Of a DNA stretch of 64,000 nucleotides, positions 44,354-55,275 are shown piece after piece. Under the pieces are notes generated by a model, which made no database searches, was not told the DNA's origin, and saw only the letters and a program-made list of their open reading frames with translations. Each line of letters begins with the position of its first letter. Position 1 is the first letter of the stretch. This DNA is from Macrophomina tecta (taxonomy: Eukaryota; Ascomycota; Dothideomycetes; Botryosphaeriales; Botryosphaeriaceae). A program made the translations under genes and the position numbers. Location of the stretch: contig JAKSGN010000035.1 in assembly GCA_024180945.1 (NCBI GenBank), positions 930,001 through 994,000 of the forward strand, in the 5' to 3' direction.

Positions 44354-47300
44354 ATGGAGATGGTGTTCCAGGAGTTCGTCATCCGATTTCTTCTGCTGCA
44401 GAGTGGGTGGCTATGTGCTTTGCAATGTTTGACCGCTCTTGAGAGATGTCGTCATACGGGTATTTGGAAGCTTCAAACCGTCCTCAATATTTCACTCAGT
44501 CACTCTGGTAAACGTTTGCACTGTATCAACGTTTTCGTATTTGATAAATTCTCTTCCTTTGAGAATGAGGTGCTCCTAAAGTAATAGCCCCATTAATTTG
44601 TTCTGTTAATAATTATCCGTTGAGCTTTCAGCCGTATACGTTCTAATTTTGTTTTCTACCATCAAATCATGGTTCACGCTATAAGCAGACACTACATAAG
44701 GAGGATATCGGCTTCATTGTCAGGCCTGTAAAGGTGGGGAAAAAAGTCTTCTTTCCGTCAACATCTCCATTTTTGAGTTTGGGCAGATCCAGTCAAGCCT
44801 CGCCACGGTCATCAGGTCCAAGAGCGATCCCAGGAGCGCCATGTTTAGTGCCGGCCATCTGAACAGTGTTGAGGGGTAAACGTTGGGTAGGCAGTCACTG
44901 TATCATGTGCACTTTCAAGTAGGCTTTAACAATGCATCGGTATGTATGGATTGGTCCGTTGCTCAAAAAATGCTTGATCCGTGATGCTCTATTCATAATT
45001 CAAGGCCGACTGCGCATTGTCGCAACTCTCAAGGGGAATCGTGACCAACACCATATGGTATTTCTAAGCCATATCATCGAAATTTCGGCCCGGAATCTTT
45101 GTTCCACTCAGATACCAAATTTATGTCACAACTCTTGAATTGTGTGGTAATTGGGATTGAGAATTGACCCCTGTGGTGCACCTTGCAAGCTCATATAACA
45201 TTCACTCTAATGGCTAGGCACTCCTGAAAAACTATGAAATACGCACCTAAAACGAATGAAAAGTTATTTCTGGGACCGCATAGTATGCAAAGTCCTATAG
45301 AAGTCCGTTTATATATATTCCAGGCGTGTGACTCTTGTAGGTCACAGCAGATCCAGTGGCTCATCTTGATAGACTGTACAACGCTTGGAAACTAATGTCG
45401 CTGCAGTGTACGTTGACGTTTAGTACTTATAGTCTATCTGTAACCTTTTGTACATCACCCACCCGATCGCAGACGGCGTGACGCACGTCTTGTAAGGAGC
45501 TGGTAACATTCCTCCGCAAGCGCGTGCAGCACGCCTAGTTATTCTGCCTAGTGCCGTAGCACAGTGAGCTCTTCCACTCTAGTGCTGTTTATACCTCACT
45601 TCCTCCTAGTTCAAGGTGCTGTAAGTGATAGAAGTCCGATTGGGCTGGGGACAGTGGGCTTTAAATACAGGTTTCAGCCGGCAAAAAACACTGCCTACTT
45701 AGCCTATCGGAGAAATTCAACGAAATACGAAATACGGGAGATGATTAAGGGCTCAAGAGGCTTTCTAGAAGGCCGGAACGATACGGAGGCAGTATCCTGG
45801 TATCGATTTGAGAACCATGCAATGCCGACAATCAATGCGCTTGCGGTTTAACTGTAGGGTTTATCGCATTGGCTTAGGTAAAGCTGTCAGTGCTCTTTTC
45901 CACAATATGCCTGATAAAAGCTCCGTGAGCAACAATATGGTAGCTAATGCTGCTGATTCAATGTATCCAGGAGTAGTCGCGGCGGCTAGGGAAGGAACAA
46001 GAATGGGGGAAGGCGGTATGAGCCGCCAAGGTTAGGACTCCTGAGAGCACACACAAAAACGGAGTATGGGTCTCTGGTTCTCTTTTCAGCGTGGTGGTGC
46101 ATACGTAATGGTCTTTCCGCTGTATGTCACCCATTTGTTCCCTGATTGCCTACACGCCACCGCCGCTCCTGTGATCATTCACGTAATCAATGATTCAGAT
46201 ACCCCGCGCAAACGTGAGCGTCTCGTCGGGTGCGAGTAAGGCGGATGCGGTGCGGGTCGAATCACTTGCTTTTAAGAGTTTAGAGCTGAGTTTTAAGCTT
46301 CGAATCTGCCCTACCCGAAATTACTTGGGAGTTCTTCCTGTACGTCATAGCTCCTCGCGGCTGCTTCAAATAGCGGTCAGAACCCCATGAGAACCCCACC
46401 ATATAAGGGGGTCTGACTCGCGGGACAAACTTCACATCCTCCTGCTCCTCCGCCTGCTTTCTCTTTCTCTTTTCTTTTCTTTCCTTTTTACTTTTTGAAG
46501 GCGCATTACTACACCGAGGGCTGATGCACGAGCAGAGGTTTGCTGTGTAAAGGCTTCCTTCCGCCTTAGCTTAATGTGTTCTGCAAATCTGTAACGTATG
46601 TTCCGCTCACGCTCCGCCCGGAAGCCTCCGCATCGTGTCCCAAGATCAACGGCGGAGCCGTCAGTCAGCAGGCGCAAGGAGCTCCTCCGAATCTTGGCAT
46701 GTCGACTGTTGTTTCCGTAAGCGCTTCTACTATCTGTAACAGGTAAACGAGCGCATGGCGAATGCTTGTTCTATACAACGCGGCATCTCCTTCCTTCTAG
46801 AAGGCCAAGCCCCTAACGCATTTTTCCACCTCACGACCCGGATGGACCATTCCGATTGCCTCAGCCTCGACTTTCGGCAACGAATCACAGAGAGCCAGCG
46901 ATGCCTCATTTCTTCCGTATGCAAGGGGTATGCCATATTTGACAGCCAACATGAAGCGCTTTCACACGCAGCGATGTCAAACCCGGCTATTCCTTCATAC
47001 AATAGAATACGACCCTATCCCTCCATTACCCCCGCAACACCCAATCGCCTGGTAATTAGTGGGTTATGATACCCACAGTGGCTGCATGTGACTTCACTTT
47101 CTCTCGTATTCGCCAAGAATGCACCGCACTAACGCTGCTAAGCAAGTAGTGCACGCACGTTCAGAGGGGGAGCGGAACAGGCGGTGATGTGGGCAATCCA
47201 ATGAGCTGATTTGCAAGGGGCAACATTAGTAGGCACAAAGTCAAGGCAGCATGCTCAAACACATTATTTGACTCGTTAACGCCGCTCATGACAAGCCTCG

Positions 47301-47653
47301 ATTCAAGCATCAGGATCATATATCGCGAGACCAAGAAATGTAGCGTCTTGGCTCCTTCCCACATGGTGTGGAATGGCACTTCCCCGAAGAGCTGTGCTTT
47401 CAGGCCCTCACTCGATCGTCACACTAAGGGAAAGTCATCAATCCGGCGAGACTGGTAGCGAAGGCTTCGATGCGCCAAGGCAATTGATAGCTGTATATAA
47501 GGCCTTCCACAGGCGGCGTCGAACAACTTCAGCAACCCCTCATCAACACATTCGTTCTACACAGACGCCGGAGTTGGTAGACGCTCTTTCCTTCCAACAG
47601 TTAGTATCCAATCCGTCAGTTCATTTCCCAAAGCTAACGTCTCTACAAAGGCC
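44354..47653. other. Long gene-poor stretch (3.3 kb)
   Basis: AT-richer than the flanking genes. Short frames (up to 95 codons near 45564-45851) have no recognisable content. It does not show the CA/TG depletion of the left-hand element, so it is not saturated by RIP. I found no LTRs, tRNA or rRNA. The right end holds the promoter of the next gene. Confidence 0.5.
47494..47500 (+). promoter_or_regulatory. TATA box of the secreted 8-Cys protein gene
   Basis: TATATAA lies about 155 bp before the ATG at 47654. Confidence 0.55.
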
Positions 47654-48409
47654 ATGAAGACCTCCAGCAACGTCCTCCTTGCCCTCGCGGCACTGGCCTC
47701 GCAAGCTGCTGCCGAAGTCAAGATGTACGTCGCATACAGCGACAACATGGTCGACGTCGGCAACCTCGACATCTTCAAGAACACCTGGCAGACGCTCTAC
47801 GAGACGTCGGGCAACGAGCGCTCCGTCGTCACCGACAAGTCCATCGGCACGGACAACAACCCGTGCACGTCCAAGTACGACAGCGACCCGGACCTGACGG
47901 TGCGCATCAAGATGAACGGCGCGTGGGGCCAGACGCCCGGGCTGGAGCAGAACCAGATGCGCGACGGCCTGGTCCAGTCCATGTGGGAGGTGCTGCGCAA
48001 CATCGCCGACCGCAACAAGTACGACGTCTACGGCGGCTGCACCGGCTTCACCTGGCAGGAGGGCACCCCCGGCGACCCCAACTCCCCCTGCGGCGGGCCC
48101 GCCCCCTCCAAGAGCTGCGCCGACGCGTGCAAGGATGCCGCCGACAGCCCGGAGATGGTTGAGTGCACCATCGTCACCACCGGCTACAAGATCCCCTCGG
48201 AGCTGCGCGTGACGGCGTATATCGACGACCAGCTACAGCCCGATGACCTGATCATCTCCATTGACGCTGCGAAGAATCCTGAGACCGGCGGCTGCGGCAT
48301 TCAGGGTGAGATTGCGAAGGCTGTTGCTGGTTTCATTCCGGTTGCTGGTGGTTTGTTCGCGCAGGGTATTGCGATTGGATGCACCGGTGTTCCTAAGACT
48401 ACCTCTTAA
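47654..48409 (+). CDS. Secreted 8-Cys protein, function unknown
   Basis: A single exon of 251 residues. Residues 1-20 (MKTSSNVLLALAALASQAAA) are a signal peptide. The mature protein starts with EVKMYVAYSDN and has eight Cys (NPC, GGC, SPC, KSCADAC, VEC, GGC, IGC), enough for four disulphides. A Gly/Pro-rich loop lies in the middle (EGTPGDPNSPCGGPAPS) and a hydrophobic Gly/Ala/Ile-rich segment near the C-terminus (EIAKAVAGFIPVAGGLFAQG), which looks like a buried or membrane-active helix rather than a GPI signal because more residues follow. I do not recognise the family. A strong TATA box suggests inducible high expression. It stands alone, with 3.3 kb of gene-poor DNA upstream and 1.4 kb downstream. 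Confidence 0.8.
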   Translation: MKTSSNVLLALAALASQAAAEVKMYVAYSDNMVDVGNLDIFKNTWQTLYETSGNERSVVTDKSIGTDNNPCTSKYDSDPDLTVRIKMNGAWGQTPGLEQNQMRDGLVQSMWEVLRNIADRNKYDVYGGCTGFTWQEGTPGDPNSPCGGPAPSKSCADACKDAADSPEMVECTIVTTGYKIPSELRVTAYIDDQLQPDDLIISIDAAKNPETGGCGIQGEIAKAVAGFIPVAGGLFAQGIAIGCTGVPKTTS

Positions 48410-49808
48410 GGGGCAGACAGCCCGCAGAATATGTTCATGAGTAGGGATGAGGACCAAGGCCCTTTGTAAGGGCGGGTGTCAGGGCTGAAAATAATGTATA
48501 AAGAGCAAACAAGTGTGAGAATTGAGTGATGAGTTAGTATGTACATATAAAGAGATACAAAGGGCTATAAGTGCCAAATTTCTACATCTCCGGAGGATTC
48601 AGGGTGGATGTTTTCTGGAAAGACGTAAGGTTTTCAAGCCCGATGCGTGATATGGTAGCAGCAAGTGAAGTCAATACCCACGGTCTTAAACCTTAACATG
48701 TAGAGTTGACTTAGTCATCTAGACATAAATGTCTCAAAAATAAATGACATTCGAGTCCAAATGGCTGCTTCAAGCCCGTAATGAGACACGGAGATGACTT
48801 TCTCTTTAAAAAGAACAACAGACAATACTCAATCTAATCGCAAGATCGTTAATTTTTGTCGCGGCGAAGAAACACTAACGATACAGGACAAACGGTAGAT
48901 TTCCTTTTGCTCTTTCTAAGCACATATACACTGTGCTAGATCGAGTACGGAGAATTACGATTACCAGCTGGTGAACAAGACCTGCCTGTTCACTGAGGAA
49001 GTTCGAGATGAATCCATGCATGAAATGGGCTAGGGAGTGCGTGTGAGATTCATCAAAGAATCAAGACTCCGGCACAGCTCAAAATTGAGACTAAGCCTCT
49101 TTCCTTCAATAACCAAGTCACTGTCATGTAGAAAGTTCTATGATCTTGTTAATCATCTTCCAATCAACCTTCTTTGCCATCTCTCCCGATTTAGGGGTTC
49201 AATCTCATCTCATCACCAAATTCTTATGCAACACTAGGAATGATTTGGCCGTTGCAACTTATTCCGATCTCCAGTTTACGCAATAGCGTTCTAACTGAAA
49301 CCGGAGCCAGTCCTGGTGAATGAACAACTGATCCATCTTTGTCGCGGTTCAGTCGTGGCACAAGGGAAACGCAATGCATAGCCTAACTCGTATGGTCCAG
49401 AGGCCTTTCAACTTGGGAAAGATACGTCCAGACAACCCATTGTACTACCAATCATTCGTAACTTATTCTGGCGGTGTCATGCGGAGCCTAAAGAAAGACG
49501 TAGCTTCCTCAGCGTCGTATATACTGTTTTCGGTTATACCCAAAGTGTTTAGCCATACGCGGCTGTTAAACCCTTACCATCCAATTGACATGATTTGAGG
49601 TGGAAAGTATGCACGCACCAGCTCCAAGCATGTGAGGTGCCTATTGCTCAGCTGTGTCAATCCCTATCTCTATGTCAACAAGCGCTCCTGCCCCCGGAGA
49701 GCCATGAGAAGAAGTGCCCTTCCCCTTCCTCAATCCGCTTGAAATCATATGCTATATTCTCATTACAGTCTGAAATAATACGCCGCAACAGAACAACCCC
49801 GCCAACCA
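48410..49808. other. Intergenic (1.4 kb)
   Basis: AT-rich 3' flank and unassigned DNA; no recognisable gene. Confidence 0.55.
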
Positions 49809-50960
49809 TGCCCCTCGACATCCTCATCATCGGCCCCGGCTTCGCCAACCTCTCCGCTGGCCTCTCTCTCCGCCTGCGCACACTCCACCGCGTCTCGGCA
49901 TTGGCACCCAAATCCTCCCTCTGCTCTGCCGGTGACATCATAGCGCTACAACACACCGCCGTGAGCATATTGCGGATGGACACCGCGCAGCACAGCACCT
50001 TTGAGCGGAACTTGCGCCAGAGCAGGCCTGAGGGCATGTGGTTCTGGCGCGCATATGCCAGCGACGTGGTGCTGGGGGATCGCGAGGGCGCGCCACATTA
50101 CCCAGCGGTGGCTGCTGAAGGTGTTACCAGAGGTGGCCGGGAAGTCGGGGCGGATGGTGGGTTTGGGGGTGGGAGCGATGCGGTTGTGCTTTACGCGGTA
50201 TTGAGTTCTTATTTTGCCTCATCGACGGACTAGGAGAAGGCATTTTGATTTGTTTTTGTGCTTGGGAAGGTGGGCTGCATCTCAGCTGGCCTGTCTGCTT
50301 AGGCATTCAATCTCCCGTCCAGAGCTGCATCTTATCAAAGGCTATGGTTGATGTAAAAACTGCACTGCGGGCCTGGGTGACCTACCCACCTCTTGAGGAT
50401 CTTTAAGGAAGATCTGACGCTTCAGCCGAGCCTTCAGAGCATGAGGTTCTGGTGATAGCCTGGAAACTCCCTTACGTCAACAACGATTAGAATCGAAAAC
50501 GCATATAACAGGACCTTTTTCGTGGAGGACGAGTATCTGGGCGACAACGCAGGCAGTTCTGAGAGGGCCAAAGGATCCTTCCAAGGGAGCTTTCAACACA
50601 TGGTCAAGAAAGTCTTGTTACACGACCCATCCGGATAGTGGTATCCCTGGCGCATATCCGAGGTCTCTCCTCTGCCAACCTGGAGGAGCAAAGGTGGGCG
50701 CATCGTTCTTTTAGGAGATGCCACACAGGCAATAGTCCTGTTCGCAGCACACGGTGTCTCTCAATGTATTGAGGATGATGCTGCTCTGGCTGGGTTTCTT
50801 TCACATCATGAAGACTCTGATATTATCAAGCTTCTCCACGTACTCGAGATAACCAGGAAGCCGCGCCAAGTCCGCCGCTCAGAAGGACTTATATCACCTA
50901 CCTGATGGCCCTGCTCTGCAAGCTCGTGATGAGAGGATGAGAAGCTAAGTTGACAGCTAT
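49809..50960 (+). pseudogene. Decayed FAD-dependent monooxygenase
   Basis: The 5' part starts with an intact ATG and reads MPLDILIIGPGFANLSAGLS, the N-terminal ADP-binding loop, followed by SLCSAGDIIALQHTAVSILR, which matches the second strand region of salicylate-hydroxylase-type enzymes. The frame then runs into unrelated-looking sequence and stops at about 50230. Further right, near 50636-50810, another frame gives WYPWRISEVSPLPTWRSKGG and RIVLLGDATQAIVLFAAHG, then QCIEDDAALAG, the C-terminal FAD motif of the same family. No set of introns I can see joins the two parts, and the middle domain is missing or scrambled. It is not RIP-mutated. It is related to, but not a copy of, the intact gene at 26866-28332. 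Confidence 0.75.
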
Positions 50961-51574
50961 GAGTTGAATAGGCAGCTATGGAATGGAGAGCTTATAGACA
51001 AACCCTCAGAGGTGAACAGCCTTCTACATAACCCGTACTTCACGATACGTGAGATCCTTGGTTATGTAATATCAACTTTAATATGAGCGGAGCAACAGTG
51101 AAAAGTCTAACTCCAAATCAGTCCGAGCGCGTCCTCAAGTGGAAAATCTCGAAGTGCAAACTGTCGTTTGGGTTATCGGGACAGCGGACCAGACTAGTTG
51201 GCGAGGCGGGGCAGCGCGACTTTAATGAGAGTGGAAACTGTAGTCAGGATGAGCATGCAGATGGTGATACGGAGCGGATGCTAATATAGCTTTAGTGCTA
51301 GTATTGCCGGCGTACGAAGCACCTGGTCTAAGGATGGTGTTATTGCGGAGGTGGGGAGGCGGTAAGTCAATCTACCAATCGGGAAAGCGTCTTCCGTCTG
51401 GATTATCAACCATTATCAACCAAAGAAGGGATTCATCAGCAGAATGCCAAACAATCGGATTGAATGAATAAAGCGAGCGAGGTAACCTCGATGGAGGTGT
51501 ATAAAGCTGAAATGGCAGACGCAGTCTCAAGACCAGACATCCCTTCCAGCATCCTTTACTCTGTACCCGCAAAG
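50961..51574. other. Intergenic (0.6 kb)
   Basis: Flank of the decayed monooxygenase and promoter of the GST gene; a TATAAA box is at 51500-51505. Confidence 0.55.
51500..51505 (+). promoter_or_regulatory. TATA box of the GST gene
   Basis: TATAAA 70 bp before the ATG at 51575. It argues against the in-frame upstream ATGs at 51491 and 51512, which would lie before or at the expected transcription start. Confidence 0.5.
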
Positions 51575-52784
51575 ATGGCCGTATGTCCCTGTCAAAAATT
51601 CTCACTCCGAACGTTTCCGCCTGTCATGGGTTGATTTACGGTCCCACACTAATATCTCTTTTAAGTTCGATGCGAAGAACGCGCCCACAGCCAAATGGCC
51701 TGGAAAAGTGACAAATGAGGCCGGCGAGCTCCAGAGACCACCGTCTGTCTTCAGGAACTGGGTTTCAAGAGAGCCCGGCGCCGAATTCCCGCCAGAAAAT
51801 GGAAGATATCATCTTTATGTATCTTACGCATGCCCTTGGGCGCATAGGACCCTGATCGTACGACAGCTGAAAGGGTTGAAAGATGTCATACCGTACACGA
51901 GCGTGCATTGGCACTTGGAAATGGACAAGGGTAGGCAGACAGACCGAAACGCATCTTCTCCACCCCACGAGGCACAAGTTCGACTGTACTGAAAAAGAAA
52001 AAAAAATTATCTCAGGCTGGCGCTTCGCATCCCCTGGAGAGGAAGTTCCGGGCGCAAATACCGTACCCGACCCATTGCACCCGGACTACAGACGCATCTC
52101 CGAGATCTACTTGAAGGCAGATCCAGGCTATTCCGGCCGCTTCACTGTTCCGGTGCTGTACGATACAAAGACGCAGAAAATCGTCAGCAACGAGAGCAGC
52201 GAGATCATTCGCATGCTCTACTACGCGTTCGACGACCTCCTTCCAGAGGAATATCGAGCAGTGGACCTTTCCCTCCACGCCTGAGGAGCACAATTGAAGA
52301 AATAAACGAGTGGACATACGACGACATCAACAACGGCGTTTACAAGGCAGGCATCGCAACGCACGTTACCTTCTTCTGTCCCCAAGTGAATATCTCGTCC
52401 TGACTGGATTCCCACAGAACCCAAGAGGCCTATGAGAAGGCCGTAAAGCAAGTATTTGTCGCGCTCGACCGCGTGGAAGACCATCTCGCGCACTCGGGCC
52501 GCTATTACTTTGGCGACGCCATCACAGAAGCCGACGTTCGTCTGTACCCGACCATCGTTCGCTTTGACGTTGTTTACGTGCAGCATTTCAAGTGCAACCT
52601 GCGTGACATCCGCTCGGGCTATCCGGCGATTCACGCCTGGCTGCGAAGACTGTACTGGGATGTGCCTGCCTTTGGAGAGACGACGGAGTTCTACCACATC
52701 AAGAACCACTACATGAAAAGCCACTTGCCCATCAATCCCTATGTACGTTCTCAGCCGCTGTGGGCCAAGCGGGCCTGGCACTGA
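51575..52784 (+). pseudogene. Xi-class glutathione transferase gene with a 1-nt frame break
   Basis: Model: exons 51575-51580 (ATG GCC only), 51666-51930, 52016-52360 and 52418-52784. The product matches glutathionyl-hydroquinone reductases (Ecm4/YqjG type): YACPWAHRTLI with the catalytic Cys, [40 protein letters not shown], then an all-helical C-terminal domain with HSGRYYFGDAITEADVRLYP. At 52267-52272 (CTTTCC) one base is missing: the frame VDL hits a stop, while the next frame continues at once with [19 protein letters not shown], as the family expects. Exon lengths sum to 983, one short of a multiple of three. The last intron has an atypical GC donor (AC|GCACGT). It is either a young pseudogene or a base-call error in a short homopolymer. 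The enzyme would reduce glutathionylated quinones. Confidence 0.8.
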
Positions 52785-53800
52785 CGAGATCTCTTCGAGC
52801 AGAGCATCACTGCACTGGGCCCGGAGCCCCACATTTTACCGAAAGATGCAGATGTCCCTGCCGTCGAGGCAGCAAAGCTATGAGCGGAGGGGACAGCCGG
52901 GTCGTCTGATTATCTACCACTCATTTCTGATTTTTTGATCAATACGGGCAAGCTCCGGCAAGAGAGCTACATTCATGCAAGGTTTACTACACGCCGGGAA
53001 CTATTGCTGATCGTCTTCTGATATTCAAGTCGACTATCAGCCACGAGCAATGGATGCCCACCTCCCATCAAGGTGCAATTCGTCAGCCTGCATCACCTTC
53101 AGCGTATTGTTGCTTTTGGGTTCGTTGTGGGTCTGTTTGACGACCGCTTCAACTCCACGTAGTATTGTCAATTTAAGTGATCCTATACACCAACTCCGCC
53201 TCCTCTCGCCGTAGGCAGCGCGCCGATCCCACGCCGACTCCACACTTCGCATGTGCCAAAAGCGGTAAGATCATTGATTCTCCACCTACTTCATCCCGGT
53301 CACCTGGGCGCCTTAAACACAGTGACGCACATTAGCACCCCTTCAGCCCTGTCGATCTCCCATGTGCCTCTCTAGACTTGAACCCCTTTCCCCTGTCGAT
53401 TGCCGCAGTCGTTCAGCCTCATCAATTGCTCTTCGAAACCACCACCACCACCACCACAGGAAAACCAAGCGAATGTATACAGGCCCAGGGTATCATGCGT
53501 CTCAAGTCCAACGAGCCGGCAGAAACCACTCCCGCGATCATCTCTCCTGATAGTCGCGCCTTTGAGGGGAAAAAAAAGGGGGGTCGACCCTTGGAATCTC
53601 CGCTATTGTACACCATAGATGCAGCCAATGCCACCTCCAAAAGTTTTGCACCGAGCATAAAATCATTAACATGCGCCGCAATAATGACGCACTCATTAAA
53701 TAATCCAAGTGTAAAAAAAAGGAGGTATATCAAACCGCCACCGATTTCGTTCGGCGCAGTGCATGCGAAACGCCAACAAGTCATTGTCGCCTGATTGCTC
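52785..53800. other. Convergent 3' region (1.0 kb)
   Basis: Between the GST gene (plus) and the PAP2 gene (minus). It has a short (CAC)n run near 53437-53458. No gene recognised. Confidence 0.55.
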
Positions 53801-55275
53801 TCAAGGCAAGACGCCCTTACCAACGACCCAATCCTCGCCTTCGCCCTCCATCCACTCGGTCGTCCGATTCTCCGGCTTGTGGATGCGCACGCACCAGAGA
53901 AAGTAGTCCTCAAGCGCCAGCAGGTTCAACAACACACCGTTGCCCGTCCAGGCCAGGCCGCAGACGATGGCGCCTGCAACGGCGTCGAGAATGAAGTGGT
54001 TCGCGGTGGCGACGATGGCAATGAGGATGGTCAGAGGGTAAGCGATTCCGACGGCGACGCACAGCAGGCGACGCGGGCTGGGGAGGCGCATGCGGAGGGA
54101 GTTGGTAAGGCGGATGGTGCGGGAGCGGCGGTGGTGCGGGGCGAGAGGGATGGTGAGGATGGTCAGGCCGATGAGGAGGGAGTAGCCGAAGTGGAGCGAG
54201 GGCATGGCGGCTATGGGAGATGGGGTCAGAAACTGGTCGAAGAATAGGTTGCAGAGGACCGAGTGCTTACCGTACTGGTTGCAGAACTTGTTCTGGGTCC
54301 AAACGCTGCTCTCACCGCCCTCGCCGTGGACGGTGTCGACGAAGCCGAATTTGCGGGCTTCATCGCCGACTGGGCCCTTGACGGTCTTGTCACTGAGGAG
54401 GCGAGGCGGCATGCACGGCCAGAGGGTAAAAACGATGAAGGCGATCAGATTGCAGACGGCCATGGTCCTTCTCCTGGCTTCGTAGAGAGCAGGGCCGGCA
54501 GGGCTTCCCTTGACGCTGCCAATGCCCTTGCCAGCCTGGCGCTCACTGAGGCGGTTGCGGGTGGTGGTGAAGTAGTAGAGCCAGACCAGGAAGAGGATGG
54601 TGCCGGGGATATGGATGAAGGAATAGATGCGGTTAATCCACATCATGACAGTGGGGTACTGCAGGAAGTAGTGCTGCACATCGAGCTCCCAGAAAATGTG
54701 CAGCTTCTGCTCAATGTGGATGAGTTGCAGGGCATGCTTGCGGGCCACGTTGACGGTGCCTTCGACCAGAGTTACGGCAGTGAAGGCGCGACCCAATTGG
54801 TAGACCTGGACAGGGTCAGCGAGAAGGCGGGAACAAGGGCGCGTCTGGGCAGGCAAGTGCGGGGGAGACAGGAACGTACCCAGTAGATCAGGGCCCAGTA
54901 CCAAGCCTCGACCAAGAAGGGAAACTTTTGCAGTAGCCGACTTAGGAAACGGTCCTGGAAGACGCGCGTGTTTGGCGACGTCACGGTGGTGCGGAAGCCC
55001 AGGACGCGCAGCTCGCGCTTCCGCCATTTGGGCTCGGAATTGGTGGCGAGCAGAGAGGGCGAGGATGCACGGGGAGACAGGAGGCCGTCGGCGGCCGTGG
55101 GGCTCTCCATGCCGGACTCCAGGCTGTCTGGCGAACCGCTGCGCACATGGCTGCCGTTGCTGTGCCGGGCTGGGCGGGAGGCGAAGAGGCGGTAGTCGGA
55201 GTTGCGGTTCACCCAAGTGCCGCCGAACAGCAGGCTGACCACGACAAGCGGTTCTATGAAGGCGCCTGCGCCCAT
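53801..55275 (-). CDS. PAP2-superfamily integral membrane protein (IPC-synthase-like)
   Basis: Exons 55275-54880, 54805-54271 and 54210-53801 give 446 residues. Removing the 60-bp intron 54211-54270 turns the sequence into NQYAAMPSLHFGYSLLIG, the family form; the intron is a multiple of three without a stop, so retention would not shift the frame. Features: an N-terminal helix, a Ser-rich linker (about 35-85), WPCMPPRLL, the PSLH active-site motif (about 314-317) and ANHFILDAVAGAIVCGLAW with the second His and Asp. These are the catalytic motifs of PAP2-type lipid phosphatases and phosphotransferases, here closest to the Aur1/IPC-synthase-like membrane group. Likely acts on a phospholipid or sphingolipid in ER or Golgi; the reaction is not certain. 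Confidence 0.85.

Noticed and set aside
49809..50230. Short intact protein of 140 residues
   Set aside because: Only the first 60 or so residues resemble a protein family, and the matching C-terminal motif lies 400 bp further on in another frame; a broken gene fits better.
51512..51574. Upstream ATG (51512) as GST start
   Set aside because: It is in frame, but lies within about 10 bp of the TATAAA box at 51500-51505, so it is unlikely to be in the mRNA.
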